DNA of 64,000 nt from Halisarca cf. caerulea (Eukaryota; Porifera; Demospongiae; Chondrillida; Halisarcidae): assembly GCA_963170055.1 (NCBI GenBank), contig CAUJGJ010000040.1, positions 2,995,301-3,059,300 on the forward strand, in the 5' to 3' direction. Positions within the stretch are counted from its first letter, which is position 1, and every line of letters starts with the position of its first letter. Both the position numbers and the translations under genes were made by a program. The notes under the pieces were generated by a model. It made no database searches. It was given only the letters and a program-made list of their open reading frames with translations, and was not told the DNA's origin. Positions 54,574 to 64,000 of this stretch are shown here, one piece after another.

Positions 54574-57500
54574 GTGTGTGTGTGTGCGTGTGTGTGCGTG
54601 TGTTTACATAATCAACGACATATACACTCACATACATGTGCAAAAGCTTGCATAAACACACACACACTGCATACACACATGCACACACAAACATATTCAC
54701 ACGCACACGCGCGCGCACACACACATGCACACACACCTGATTCAACTGGATCAGGCAGGTTCCTACCGCCTTTTACTTCCTCACTTGAACCTGCAGTCCA
54801 GAGTGTTCAATGGCAGAAAGTAAAACCATCATCATGATGATGATAATACAAAGCTGAAGCATTACAAATATGTACGGAGCACTACATAAGTGCATAATAC
54901 CATACGTGCTTAAACATTTCACAATGAAAAAACCACAATAAAAAAATTGTGGTTTATGTAACTTGGAAGCCATGCATGAATATTATTAAGCATGGGGAAA
55001 TTCTGGCAAATCTCTCATACAATGAACAAAATGACATTAACAAGAACCCTGTTCTTGTTCTCTCTAGTGGCTTCTATCCACTAAATGTTCAACAAGATAT
55101 TTTAAGTTGCAAAAAAAGTTTTATTATATCCAAATAGAAATAAAGGGCCTGGCATAAATGTTAAGGGGGATCAGCAAAGAATGAACTGCAATTAACATGG
55201 TGAAAATTGGTACCCTATAACTGAGAGCATATAGAATTGGATCCCATCATATAGAACAAAAAACAGACTGTACATACATGATATATAGCCTTACCATGTG
55301 GGCGGTCTGGGTGAGAGCTTTCCATAATAAGAGGGAGAAAGTTAAAATGCTCCACTCCAGTCAACTCGTCTTTTGAAAAATGGCGTTCCCAACATGCCAA
55401 TCGACCCGAATCAAGACAAAAGATTTAGATTCTGCTACTTTTGTGGCCATATGTGACTTGAGCAAGATGGCTGACCTCCAACTTACTGGCCTTGGCTTTT
55501 CCCTCCATTGTTGTGCAAGGACAAGTACAGCAAATTGCAATATTGTCCTTGCTACAGTAGTAAAGTGATTGGCTGGTCTTCTGTACTTTGTCTTTCAGGT
55601 TGGCTAGCACAGCTTCCACTTCTTGGTGTGCGCTAGGAGCTGATGACCCTCCAGCTGGGGAGATGTATACTGATAGATGGGTGGCTTCATCGATGAGCCA
55701 AATGTTGAAGGTGTTCATGTGGTTAACAGTAGATGTGCTCCGCTTGATGAGGAAAACTGCATCTCTGCAACGAGAAAGATTCGCTCCCTCTCTACGATTA
55801 GGTGATAACGTGTATCCATTTTTCACCAAATTTACAACAAAATGCGGAAAGAAACCCTCTGGAAGATAGTCGAATGTGAAGTTATTTGAAGAATTTTTCC
55901 AAGAAGCAGATACTGAGTGGGAAGGGGTTAAAAGGACTTATGACAAATGGAGAGTGAAAAACTTCAGATCTTGGGGGCAAAATGGAAGGAATGAGCCAAT
56001 CCCCAGTGAACGAGCCACTTTAGCAGCCTCTTGTGGAATCCTTGACATGACCCCAGGGTATCTGGAACCCTCAGTGCACTGAGTCCCTCGGATGATATCT
56101 CTCCAGGACCTGTTGCCTGTAAATCTAGTAGTGGTTTGTTAGAAACTGAGACATCTCTGAGAGGAATGTCCAGAATTTTGGTAACAATACTGTAAAAGCA
56201 TAACAAGCTTTCCACTTGATCAGACAATTCAAGGTCAGGACAAGAGAACACTCCTAGACTGTGGAACACTCGAATCATAGCTTCAAATTCTTCGTGTGAG
56301 GCAACAAGGTTTTCCTCCAAACACCTGTTGCGCAGGTCCACAAATGCTTGTATGTGCAAAGAGAGATCTGGAATCTCTTCCGCATCCAGTGCTAGACGCA
56401 CGAGCTGAAGGTGGAACCATGAGAGAGGAAGGTGGAAGGAGCAAGAAGTAGAATTACTACATAATGATTGCTGTAGGCCTTTAATACTGGGGCTTAAGGG
56501 GTCAAGGCTGTTGACAAAGTGAGTCTCCCAAATCCTCTCCAGAGAAGGAATACTTTGAAGCAGTGAGCTCAACCTATTCCTGTCCTTTTGAAAAGATTGC
56601 TTCTTTCTAATGTGAGTCCCTACAATAAAGACAGGTGGGTTACTCCGAAATACACGAAACTGATCCTTCATAAGTTCCTTCATTCTAGCTTGAAGTTTGG
56701 AAAACCGTGGTCCCAAGTGGTGTATGGTGAGGAGTAAACGGTGAATAACGTCAAAATTGGACAGCGTGCCACTTGCGAGTTTCTTGGTAGGCAAAGCTTT
56801 TTTCCGATAGGTCATCTTCGGCTTGGCATCCAACCCCTCTTTCATGTTGTAGACTAAGAAGTGGATTGCTGGAAATGTGGCAATTGCTGAGTGGAAATCT
56901 AGAAAAGATGGCTGCCCACCATTGTCAACCATGTAAAGAAGATGTGCTCTGTGGAGATTCATGCTTGCAGAGGGTGGTTCAACATTGACAAAAGCACTTT
57001 CAACTTCATTTTTCAAAATGAAAAACTTATTGGACAAGCTCTTTTCATGTTTTTTCATGTCAATAATTTTCCGTTTGGGCTTGGCTCTATTTTTAGAATT
57101 TGACTTGTTTGTCTGGTCTTCAACATCACTTGGTGTACTAACACTGGGTGTCTTGTGCAAGTGCTTCTCTTGATGTGTCATGACAACAGCCTTTGATTTT
57201 TTAGTTTTTTTGGTTCGTTTTTTCTTACCCTGTTGGCATATCCCACTAGCTGTGGCTTGAATAGCACCTTTCAACTGCCCCATATCAAGCTGTACCCATT
57301 TTCCCTTTCCGGATGCGTAAATGTCCACAGCTGGTATAGCTTGAGTAGAGACAGGAGTACTCTCATTTGCCTCAGTGAAATCACCAAGAAGGGCTCTCTT
57401 CAGCTGTGTCTTCCCTGCCTCTGGTGGACCAAGAGTAACACATTTGGTTATGGTCACGTCCACAGCTCCTCTCTTGATAGCATCTGCAAGGGAGTCACAG

Positions 57501-60500
57501 TATGCATTCATTAATTACTCTTGTTCCATGAGACTCAATGTTTGTACACCAAAAGAGGCAACAGGGGCAAATGTAGCAACAGGCACACCATAACCCATGC
57601 ATTAAGTAAGTTTCAAGCTTATATATCTTGCTTTTGTTTCATAGCACAATGCGTGCATTATTTGTACATGAAATTGTCAGGACAGTGTACATTTCAAGAA
57701 CAGAACAATTTTGACTTGTTTCAGTCAGGATGAAGGGGTCCAAAAGCATGCACTCTGAACACAGCCAACATAGCCACCTGTTTAGCACGTGTATTGTAAC
57801 CTACAAAATCTAAATAAATTATGTTGTACACACTACACCTGGTGACACCTGTCTAGCCCTATACGTATAACTATGCCTGTTCAGATGTAATTCCATCCAG
57901 TTGCATCTCCATCCAGTCCTATACCAATTATCTAACCTCAGTCAGCCACACGTGTTCAGCCCTATATAGCCATCCACATACAGCCTAAATACATATGGAG
58001 TATATGTTCAGTGGTAACCTATAGCTATATAGGTTCTTACCATAGATGCTAAATCTATGGTTCTTACGTACTTTGCCACTTTTAAATTGGCAGATTAAAC
58101 CAATGTTTGCCAATATACTGTCTGACTTTTCAGCCTATTCACACGACAACTCTTTGAATCAGTATTACACGTTTCCCTCTTGCGAGTTCTATAGCTTGTT
58201 CCATGTGAAGACATAATTGTGATCTTTCTCGCTGCATAAACTTTCGAAATTCAGTACAGTTAAGGCACCTAGAGGCTCTTTATACTAATATCTACCTGAT
58301 GCAGTGCAGCTATCACAAAGCAAACAACTTTCCTTTGAACTCTAAATGCACCCAAAGTGAGTTATAAGCAAAAATAGTGCATCAGCGCGGTGGCCTTTCT
58401 TTATGTACCATCCACACATTTTGAACCACTGCAGTGGTTTAAGATGTATTTCACAAATAAGAGAAACAGATAATGCGCAGATGGACCAGTTCAATATACT
58501 TATAACAGAAAGTTCATAGTCAGAACAGTCACTGACTCAGTGACAACACCATGAAAAAATCATAAATACACAAGGAGCATTATAATCCCAACAATATAGA
58601 TACAGTGAGACCTCACTTATCCACACACGTCCACTCACCCCACTTATCCACACACATCCACTCTGGATGCAATTAGGGATAAAGTGAGGGTACTGGATAA
58701 ATGAGGAACAGTAGTATAGTGTATTGTAGGATTATTGCAGATTCGTTCCAATAAATATTATACTGTAGAAGGTGAAAGAGCCCAATATATGTATCTGAGG
58801 TGCAGATAAGTTGGGTCTCACCGTAAATAACTCATTATATTGCACACATACATAGTATTACATAGTCCTTCATACGAGATATGATCCAGTATACGTATGT
58901 TCCCCTTACTTAGTAACAATTGCCTTGTGATGAAATCTCTGTAAGCCATGGGATCTCCTCCTCTACGGATGAGTTCCAATGTACTGTCTGCATAAAGGAT
59001 CTCCTTTGGTGGCGGTTTCGTGCACTCCTTGAGGAACCGAAAGGACAGCAGATACTCTCTGCTACACCTCAATCTGCCACCTAATGGGGACAAAACACTT
59101 GGCCAGGGAAGAACATTAATTTTTCTACACATTAACAAATAAATGTGAGCCAAATCATACAACAGTATAAACAGCAGGTTGCAAAATTAATCACATACAA
59201 ACTATTCGTCATATAAATGCTATGTACTGTTCCAGATAAAGAAAACTGATTTAGTTTAACAGCCCCCATATACGTATATAGGTAAAAACTGGGAGGGCTT
59301 TACCTGGGGGGGGGGGGGGGGGGGATCCTGGGCATGGTACACACCCACTCTCAAGCAGAAAGTTACCTCATTTGCATATTACACAGCCTTCATTTTTGTG
59401 AATGAGCACTGTAGTGAATTGATCATGAATCCATTTATAAACGCTGTAATTATTTGAATAAATGTATTTCATGCCCGTGGTATGTGTATGTAGGTAGTCT
59501 CGGGTGTCAGACCACTCCCCCTCCCTCCCAATTTTTCTAGGGGGAAGTGGTCTGGCATCGCGATACTAGTGTGCAGGCACTGTGTGCATCTGTACAGATG
59601 TGAAGGATATTGACCCCGAAAACCCTGAAACGTATCACTCTTATGCAAAGTTGACCAACTATCACTGTGAATTACGTAACAAATTTTCTTCCGACTCATG
59701 CAAGGGATTCTAACCGCATGACAAGTTAGGGTGATGTACATACTTACATAATATTATGTGATAAGGGGAATGCATATTGTTATTGTTTTCTACATTGTCT
59801 ACATGTCGTAATTAATCATTTGCACAACTTTATTACAAAATTAATGATAAGTATGTAATACCAACAAAAGATTTTCGCAATGCTAAAGTGGCACATTTTG
59901 ATCAGTAGTAGTACACAATGCATGCTAATTGTGCACTACTACCGATCTAAACTTGTCACTTTAACATTGCTATCAGGTACGTATCAGGTATTCTTATTTA
60001 ATCTGGGGAACCTATAGCCAGAGGCCACTATAAGTGACACCCAGAAAAGAAAAAAAAGGGAAAAAGGACAAAGGCAAAACACAAAAGAAACGCAGAGGAA
60101 GTACAAAGATACCAAAAAAAAAAATAGAAATGCAGCAAAAAAATAAAATAAAATGAGAGATCAGAATTTCAAAACAATAATAACATTCAATCAGTTTTGG
60201 GGGATACAATAACCATTGTCAATGAAATAAGGTAATTGGTGTGTGAAAATACGTACATGCTAAAATTTATTGTTAGAAATAATTATCACTACATCTGTGA
60301 CTACTCCATGGCATATAACTAGTACAAAGAAGAGAAATTCATCAATTAAATTCCTAATTACACCTGATCAAAGCTAGTATTCTACAGGACAGCTCTATAC
60401 CGTGTAGAGTGTGAGGGAGTTTCAGGATACATACCTGAAGGATGTTCAGATAGCCTTGCACCGACGTCCCCGACATCTGCTTCATCATCAGAGCTTTTCT

Positions 60501-60611
60501 CGCTGCCATCCACACATGATCCATGTCCTAATCCTGCGTTTGTGTCATCTCCACCTTCGCTGAGTTCATTATTGGATCCTTCATCAGTGTCAACGTTTTC
60601 TGGTTGGCACT
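54007..60611 (-). CDS. P-loop (Roc-like)/COR-like/Death-domain protein gene
   Basis: Model, minus strand: 60435-60611, 58910-59080, 55967-57483, 55439-55912, 55295-55369, 54737-54790, 54007-54254. Nearly all junctions are phase 1. The large exon has a G1 P-loop (CVTLGPPEAGKTQLKRALLG), a Lys-rich insert, a G3-like DNGGQPSFLDF and PPVFIVGTHIRKKQ, then helical sequence ending LLKWLVHWGLAHSFHF, as in Roc-COR or related STAND proteins. The next exon (FDYLPEGFFPHFVVNLVKNG, THLSVYISPAG) fits the second half of a COR-like domain. The last exon is a Death domain. Such proteins are expected to be cytoplasmic signalling switches in immunity or cell death. The frame meets TGA at 55964-55966 with no good donor before it, so the gene may be broken there. 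The two upstream exons are less certain members. Confidence 0.7.
54519..54610. repeat. (TG)n microsatellite with CG interruptions
   Basis: About 90 bp of TG with TGCGTG variants in the intron before the Death-domain exon. A CA-rich stretch follows at 54655-54736. Confidence 0.95.
54737..54790 (-). CDS. 54 nt linker exon with donor in a (GT)n tract
   Basis: Acceptor ggactgcag|GT, donor TCAG|gtgtgtgtgc, phase 1 to 1. Reads SSEEVKGGRNLPDPVES, an acidic linker. The donor is the first GT of a TG-rich stretch. Confidence 0.6.
55295..55369 (-). CDS. Small exon before the Death domain
   Basis: Acceptor atttttcaaaag|AC, donor CACATG|gtaagg, phase 1 to 1, 75 bp. Reads ELTGVEHFNFLPLIMESSHP then DRPH. 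The acceptor has a modest pyrimidine tract but restores the frame on both sides. Confidence 0.6.
55439..55912 (-). CDS. COR-like second half exon
   Basis: Acceptor ttcccactcag|TA, donor CAAAA|gtagca, phase 1 to 1, 474 bp. Contains YLPEGFFPHFVVNLVKNGYT, then VNHMNTFNIWLIDEATHLSV and CCTCPCTTMEG. The in-frame TAA at 55427-55425 falls inside the proposed 69 bp intron 55370-55438, so it need not be a defect. Confidence 0.65.
55967..57483 (-). CDS. Large exon: P-loop GTPase-like domain and first COR-like half
   Basis: Acceptor tgactcccttgcag|AT (phase 1); an ATG upstream at 57511 is open but would bypass a good acceptor. AIKRGAVDVTITKC precedes the P-loop GPPEAGKT. A long Lys/Ser-rich insert (KKKRTKKTKKSK, KPKRKIIDMKKH) separates G1 from DNGGQPSF (G3). 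No clear NKxD is visible; GTHIRKK stands at the G4 position. The open frame stops at TGA 55964-55966. Confidence 0.75.
57515..58600. other. Intron of the Death-domain gene; nothing recognised
   Basis: No coding frame or repeat terminus. Simple AT-rich sequence between the P-loop exon and the TA-flanked MITE. Confidence 0.4.
58603..58823. mobile_element. TA-flanked pogo-type MITE, 221 bp
   Basis: CAGTGAGACCTCACTTATCC and the inverted end GATAAGTTGGGTCTCACCG, flanked by TA on both sides (58601-58602, 58824-58825). Internal direct repeat CCACTTATCCACACACRTCC. The termini resemble those of pogo/Tigger elements, for which transposases are present at 33-34 and 40-43 kb. Confidence 0.82.
58910..59080 (-). 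CDS. Exon with an eIF4G-like SREYLLSF motif
   Basis: Acceptor cccattag|GT, donor CTAA|gtaagg, phase 1 to 1, 56 codons. Reads GGRLRCSREYLLSFRFLKEC, TKPPPKEILYADSTLELIRR, DPMAYRDFITRQLLL. SREYLLSFRF followed by a Pro-rich stretch resembles the eIF4E-binding segment of eIF4G (YDREFLLDFQF), except that Cys replaces the key Tyr of YxxxxLphi. It could be the 5' part of the Death-domain gene or of a separate gene. Confidence 0.5.
59085..60430. other. Intron-like sequence with simple repeats
   Basis: Poly-G at 59307-59322. A/purine-rich stretch at 60040-60150. Imperfect inverted pair TAGTAGTACACAATGCATGC / AATTGTGCACTACTACCGAT at about 59907-59946. No gene seen. Confidence 0.45.
60435..60611 (-). 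CDS. Acidic exon, probable 5' part of the Death-domain gene
   Basis: Acceptor gatgattcag|AG, donor CTTCAG|gtatgt, phase 1 to 1, 177 bp. Low complexity and strongly acidic (NVDTDEGSNNELSEGGDDTN, EKSSDDEADVGD). No domain is recognised. Assignment to this gene rests on strand, phase and proximity only. Confidence 0.45.
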
Positions 60612-60719
60612 CTGAATCATCCGAAATATACGTACGTATAAGCACAGAACAGTGTTTAACATAACTTGCCCAAAATACAGAGAAGAATAAGCAACAAGGT
60701 CTAACCACCTATTTACATA

Positions 60720-61340
60720 CGAACATACTAGTACATTCTGATACTATACAACTACTGGATTCTAGGGCGTTTATACATACGTATATGAAGTGTAGCCATT
60801 TTGAGAGATGATGCCCATGAGGATCGATATCTTTGAATAGTCATTTTTGCTTTCCCAGAGGAGATGGGGAACTACGTAAATATGATCAACCTGTACATTC
60901 ATTTGTGACCAACAAAGATGGTCTCACAAACTGCCAGGGTAGCCCTTCGTGGGAGTGGTTTCTATAGGAGGTACATTATGTACATATACGTACATACATA
61001 CGTACATACATACATACATATGTACGTACATTGAAATCTGTCTAACCTCACTACAGTGGTTGTCAGACTAAGGAGTACATACTCTTAGTATATGTATCCT
61101 ATAAAATAGGGACTGATTCTATAGTCTGCCATTGTTATATCAATCCTTTCTTTCATCCACCATTTTCATAGGTGCGGAGAGCTTTCTCACTAACCCTGTG
61201 ATGCCAATCTCTGCAAACGACCCAGTGAGATTGGGTTGGCAACACCAGACTAGACTGTACATCATAAGATGGTCGGATTGGAGAGAACGTCAGACTATAA
61301 AGGTGCCCGATGAGATAGGTTCCACTCACTGTGATCCAGC
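60720..61340. other. No gene seen
   Basis: TACGTACATA-type simple repeats at 60968-61030. From about 61190 sequence related to the 25.8/31.3 kb inverted repeat appears (GAGTTTGGGTGTGAGC at 61350). Confidence 0.4.
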
Positions 61341-61371
61341 TGGCCAAGCGAGTTTGGGTGTGAGCTAAACC

Positions 61372-61630
61372 AGACTAACTATATCCAGTGACAGTGTCCA
61401 CAACAGACAGGTAGGGGCCCCAACTGAACTACACCAGACTAACTACATCCAGTGACAGTGTCCACAACAGACAGGTAGGAGCCCCAACTGCACTATATGC
61501 CAGACTAACTATATCCAGCGACAGTGTCCACAATAGACAGGTAGGGGCCCCAACTGCACTATATGCCAGACTAACTATAGCCAGTGACAGTGTCCACAAT
61601 AGACAGGTAGGGGCCCCAACTGCACTAGGT
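61372..61630. repeat. ~65 bp tandem repeat, 4 copies
   Basis: Each unit begins CCAGACTAACTATATCCAGT and contains GACAGTGTCCACAACAGACA and GTAGGGGCCCCAACTG. The copies differ at a few sites (AACAGA/AATAGA, GGGGCC/GGAGCC). The first unit abuts the transposon-like end at 61348-61371. Confidence 0.95.
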
Positions 61631-61679
61631 TGCTAGTGAATTAGTGATAGGTACGTACATACGTAGATACTAGGTACTA

Positions 61680-61710
<31 letters not shown>

Positions 61711-62086
61711 TAAGATCCCAGAGTCAAAAAAAGGCTGTGTAGTCAAAAGCCAAAACTTGAAATACTACAGTACCGCCTGAAGATAAACACCGTTGGGATA
61801 GTAGACAGCACATAATTCAAAAACTAAAACTGAACTACTAACTATAGCATGACTACTAGGACATATCTAGAGATAGCGTGGAATGGATAGGTTATGGCTT
61901 ACGGTTTCGCAGAGGTTCTTCTTCGTCGTCTTTGAACGCTTGTCTCTCAGCCATGTCCTTATGTACAGCAGGGCACGGGGAAAATCCCGTTTTGGAGATG
62001 ACGCAATACCCTACCGCTATTGTGAAATGTCTAGAGGCTACGAACCTGGCTGGGGGCTAGAGGTTTTGCCGTATTTTCGTAAAAAG

Positions 62087-63559
62087 ATGGGAAATTCCGC
62101 CACTTCTTTAGAGAGACACGTAGAACAAGCGAAAAAGACGGGGGTATGTAATCTTCAGGGAATGAATTTGAACAAGGTGAGTAACGTTTTGCCAAATTCC
62201 CTGACTTCAACCTTAGACCCTATTTAGTGTCTGTGCTTCAACCTATGCTTCAGCCATAATACATAGATAATACAAGCCGCCTTCAATGCCGGCAAATGGT
62301 TTAGCCATAGACCCTCTAAACTGTAACCCTTTGGTATAGCACTGATTCCTCGACCATAGTAGTACCCAGTAGTCTATAGTTTTCGGCCCTGGTCATCGGA
62401 GATAGACTGCCAGCTTGCTCTATAGGGTTAAGTGGGGTAACTTTGACGACAGACCAAAATTAGCGCCAACAGCAATCGATAGGCTCTATTCTTCACTGTG
62501 GCGAGTATGGCTAGACAGCTTGGCCGTGCGAAAAGATACTGACTCTGTTCCGAGTTACCCTACACTGTTTCAAACACACTCCGGGGGCTGCTGTATGTGT
62601 GGGGTGGGGGTCCCAATCTGTTGTGGCAGCACTCTACCCCACCAGGAGGAACAAGCTGTAGTAGTAATCTGACCTTGTAATGCAGTACACCTTTTTTCTG
62701 TACATTTGCCTTGCTATCAGACTAGATAATCTGACAACTTTTCTCTACAGGCTGTGCGGCAGATCATGTGGTTGATGTTTCTGTGTTGTCATGGATGCTG
62801 TAATCCACCTTATCCAGTCTTGCATTGCCCAGACTGCAAGTTTGCCTCCGTTTTCAGTGACTATGGTGTCACCTTGCCAGCCGGTGACATGATAGTCACC
62901 GAAAAAGTGTGTGTGATTGCATTCTGGGCTACACGAGACTAACCTCATCAGTAGGTTCTTAAACTGAGCAATAGAGGGAGGAAGCACTCTTAGCCTGTTG
63001 TCAGAAAGATCTAAAGTTCTCAATGTGCCAGCTCAGCCCACTTACGCTTCCTAGCAGTGTCAGGTAAACGAGAGCACACTGTATGCGTACCATGAAGCCT
63101 GTACATTAAGGATGCCATTGAGACCGCTATTAATTGTCCTGTCTACGATGATGTCCTTATTTCAGAGGTTATACGTATGTATATGTACACATGCCAACCC
63201 AAGGGGTGTTAAAAGAGGCAAAGCGTTGGTGTACTACTAAAGGAGGTGGGTGCATTTCATGATCAGAGGTGTACTTACACATGTGCGTATGTGTCAGGTA
63301 TCAGGTATGCATGTATCATCATTTAGACCGCCAGGGTAGCCTTTAGCCATTGGCTATTTTCCCAGACTCCCAGTGAACTAAATAGTGCACAGTTTCTTAT
63401 GCTTATTCTCTCTTTTTCTGTACAGCTTCCTGAGGAGCTCTTAGCTGTAGCTGGCACATTGAGAACTTTAGATCTTTCTGACAACAGGCTAAGAGTGCTT
63501 CCTCCCTCTATTGCTCAGTTTAAGAACCTCAAGTCACTGAATTTATCAGGAAACAGACT

Positions 63560-63561
<2 letters not shown>
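62087..63561 (+). CDS. LRRC57: LRRC57-like leucine-rich repeat protein, exons 1-2
   Basis: Exon 1 62087-62176: MGNSATSLERHVEQAKKTGV, CNLQGMNLNK, donor AAG|gtgagt, phase 0. Exon 2 63426-63561: acceptor ttctgtacag|CTT, LPEELLAVAGTLRTLDLSDN, RLRVLPPSIAQFKNL, KSLNLSGNRL, donor CTAA|gtgtgt, phase 1. Human LRRC57 begins MGNSALKAHVETAQKTGVFQ and continues with the same LRR spacing, so this is the orthologue or a close paralogue. MGNS fits N-myristoylation of the family. About 76 residues lie in the window and the remaining LRRs are beyond 64 kb. Intron 1 holds an inverted copy of part of exon 2. Confidence 0.9.
62851..62906. repeat. Hairpin-forming inverted repeat in LRRC57 intron 1
   Basis: TTTTCAGTGACTATGGTGTC and GGTGACATGATAGTCACCGA can pair over about 23 bp around a short GCCAG loop. 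It lies 45 bp left of the inverted exon copy and may be a small MITE. Confidence 0.6.
62953..63033 (-). pseudogene. 81 bp inverted duplicate of LRRC57 exon 2
   Basis: The plus strand here is the reverse complement of 63449-63529 without a visible mismatch, encoding (minus strand) TLRTLDLSDNRLRVLPPSIA. It starts and ends inside the exon, has no splice sites of its own and lies in intron 1, 415 bp from the original. Confidence 0.9.
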
Positions 63562-63614
<53 letters not shown>

Positions 63615-63630
63615 TGAGGGTGTGGGTGTG
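63562..63630. repeat. (GT)n microsatellite at the LRRC57 exon 2 donor
   Basis: GT dinucleotides start exactly at the exon end, so the splice donor is the first GT of the array. GGGTGTGGGTGTG variants follow. More CA/TG-rich and TACGTATGTA sequence fills the rest of the window to 64000. Confidence 0.95.
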
Positions 63631-64000
63631 GGTGTGGGTGTGCGTGAATAAATGCTTGTGTGTATACAACTGTGTACATGTGTGTACGCATTTATGTGTG
63701 CTCACATGCACATGCATATGTGTGTGTATGTGTGTGTGTGTCTGTGTGTGTACACACGTATGTATGTATTTACACCTTGTGTGTCCATGTGAAGGGTATT
63801 CCTGCACATACAGTATACACACATGCCTATGTTATCTGTACAGCTGTTATACCAATGTACATTTGTACTGCTTGAAATTTCTACAGTTAACACATACATA
63901 TGTGAGTGTGCAATGCTCATGATGACTGGTCGATTGTCTGCAATTCATTAATAGAAAAATATATGTATTCTTTCCCATTGTATTGTTACTCTATATGTAA

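Noticed and set aside
55425..55427. In-frame TAA as an inactivating stop in the Death-domain gene
   Set aside because: A 69 bp phase-1 intron (55370-55438) removes it with GT-AG borders, and introns this short are common in sponges.
63566..63960. CRISPR-like or regulatory array suspected from TACGTA/TGTG repetition
   Set aside because: Simple dinucleotide and TACGTA microsatellite sequence in an animal genome, with no spacer-repeat structure.

Overview
The window is animal nuclear DNA: AT-rich, intron-rich, no bacterial gene layout, many (CA)n and poly-G tracts, and dense transposon debris. A CBP/p300 gene, an LRRC57-like gene and a P-loop/COR/Death-domain gene, with some introns near 70 bp, point to an early-branching metazoan. 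A demosponge is my best guess; this is inference from gene content only.

Layout. (1) 4.4-25.5 kb, minus strand: the 5' half of a CBP/p300 acetyltransferase gene. Seven exons with matching intron phases encode a PKRAR-containing N-terminus, a Gln/Ser-rich exon, a complete TAZ1 zinc finger and a complete KIX domain; the rest lies below position 4383 or outside the window. Its introns are packed with TIR elements, several nested, and intron 1 holds a 5'-truncated LINE. (2) 25.8-31.4 kb: a 5.6 kb block bounded by ~70 bp inverted repeats, containing Ulp1-like protease exons, a RecQ-like helicase fragment and a DUF6589-like protein, all decayed. (3) 32.6-51.4 kb: two degraded pogo/Tigger transposases, a broken HIRAN-like domain, a segmental duplication, and a repeated cassette present six times on the minus strand. 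Each cassette is a 21-33 nt phase-1 microexon followed by nearly the same ~120 bp of intron, while the microexons mostly differ. (4) 54.0-60.6 kb, minus: a P-loop GTPase-like/COR-like/Death-domain gene in which nearly all inferred introns are phase 1. (5) 61.4-64 kb, plus: tandem repeats and the first two exons of an LRRC57-like gene, with an 81 bp inverted copy of exon 2 lying in intron 1.

Mobile families, named here: A (ends CAGGTATGTTATGGC, ~760 bp), B (~350 bp, three hairpins), C (ends TATGGTACTTTTCAT, 0.5-1.1 kb), D (ends GCCCGTAGCCAGGATTTTCC), E (ends CACAGGGTRTTTAT, 2 bp target duplications) and three TA-flanked MITEs. B sits inside C twice and D sits inside B, giving a relative order of insertion. 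All calls are by eye; no searches or alignments were run.
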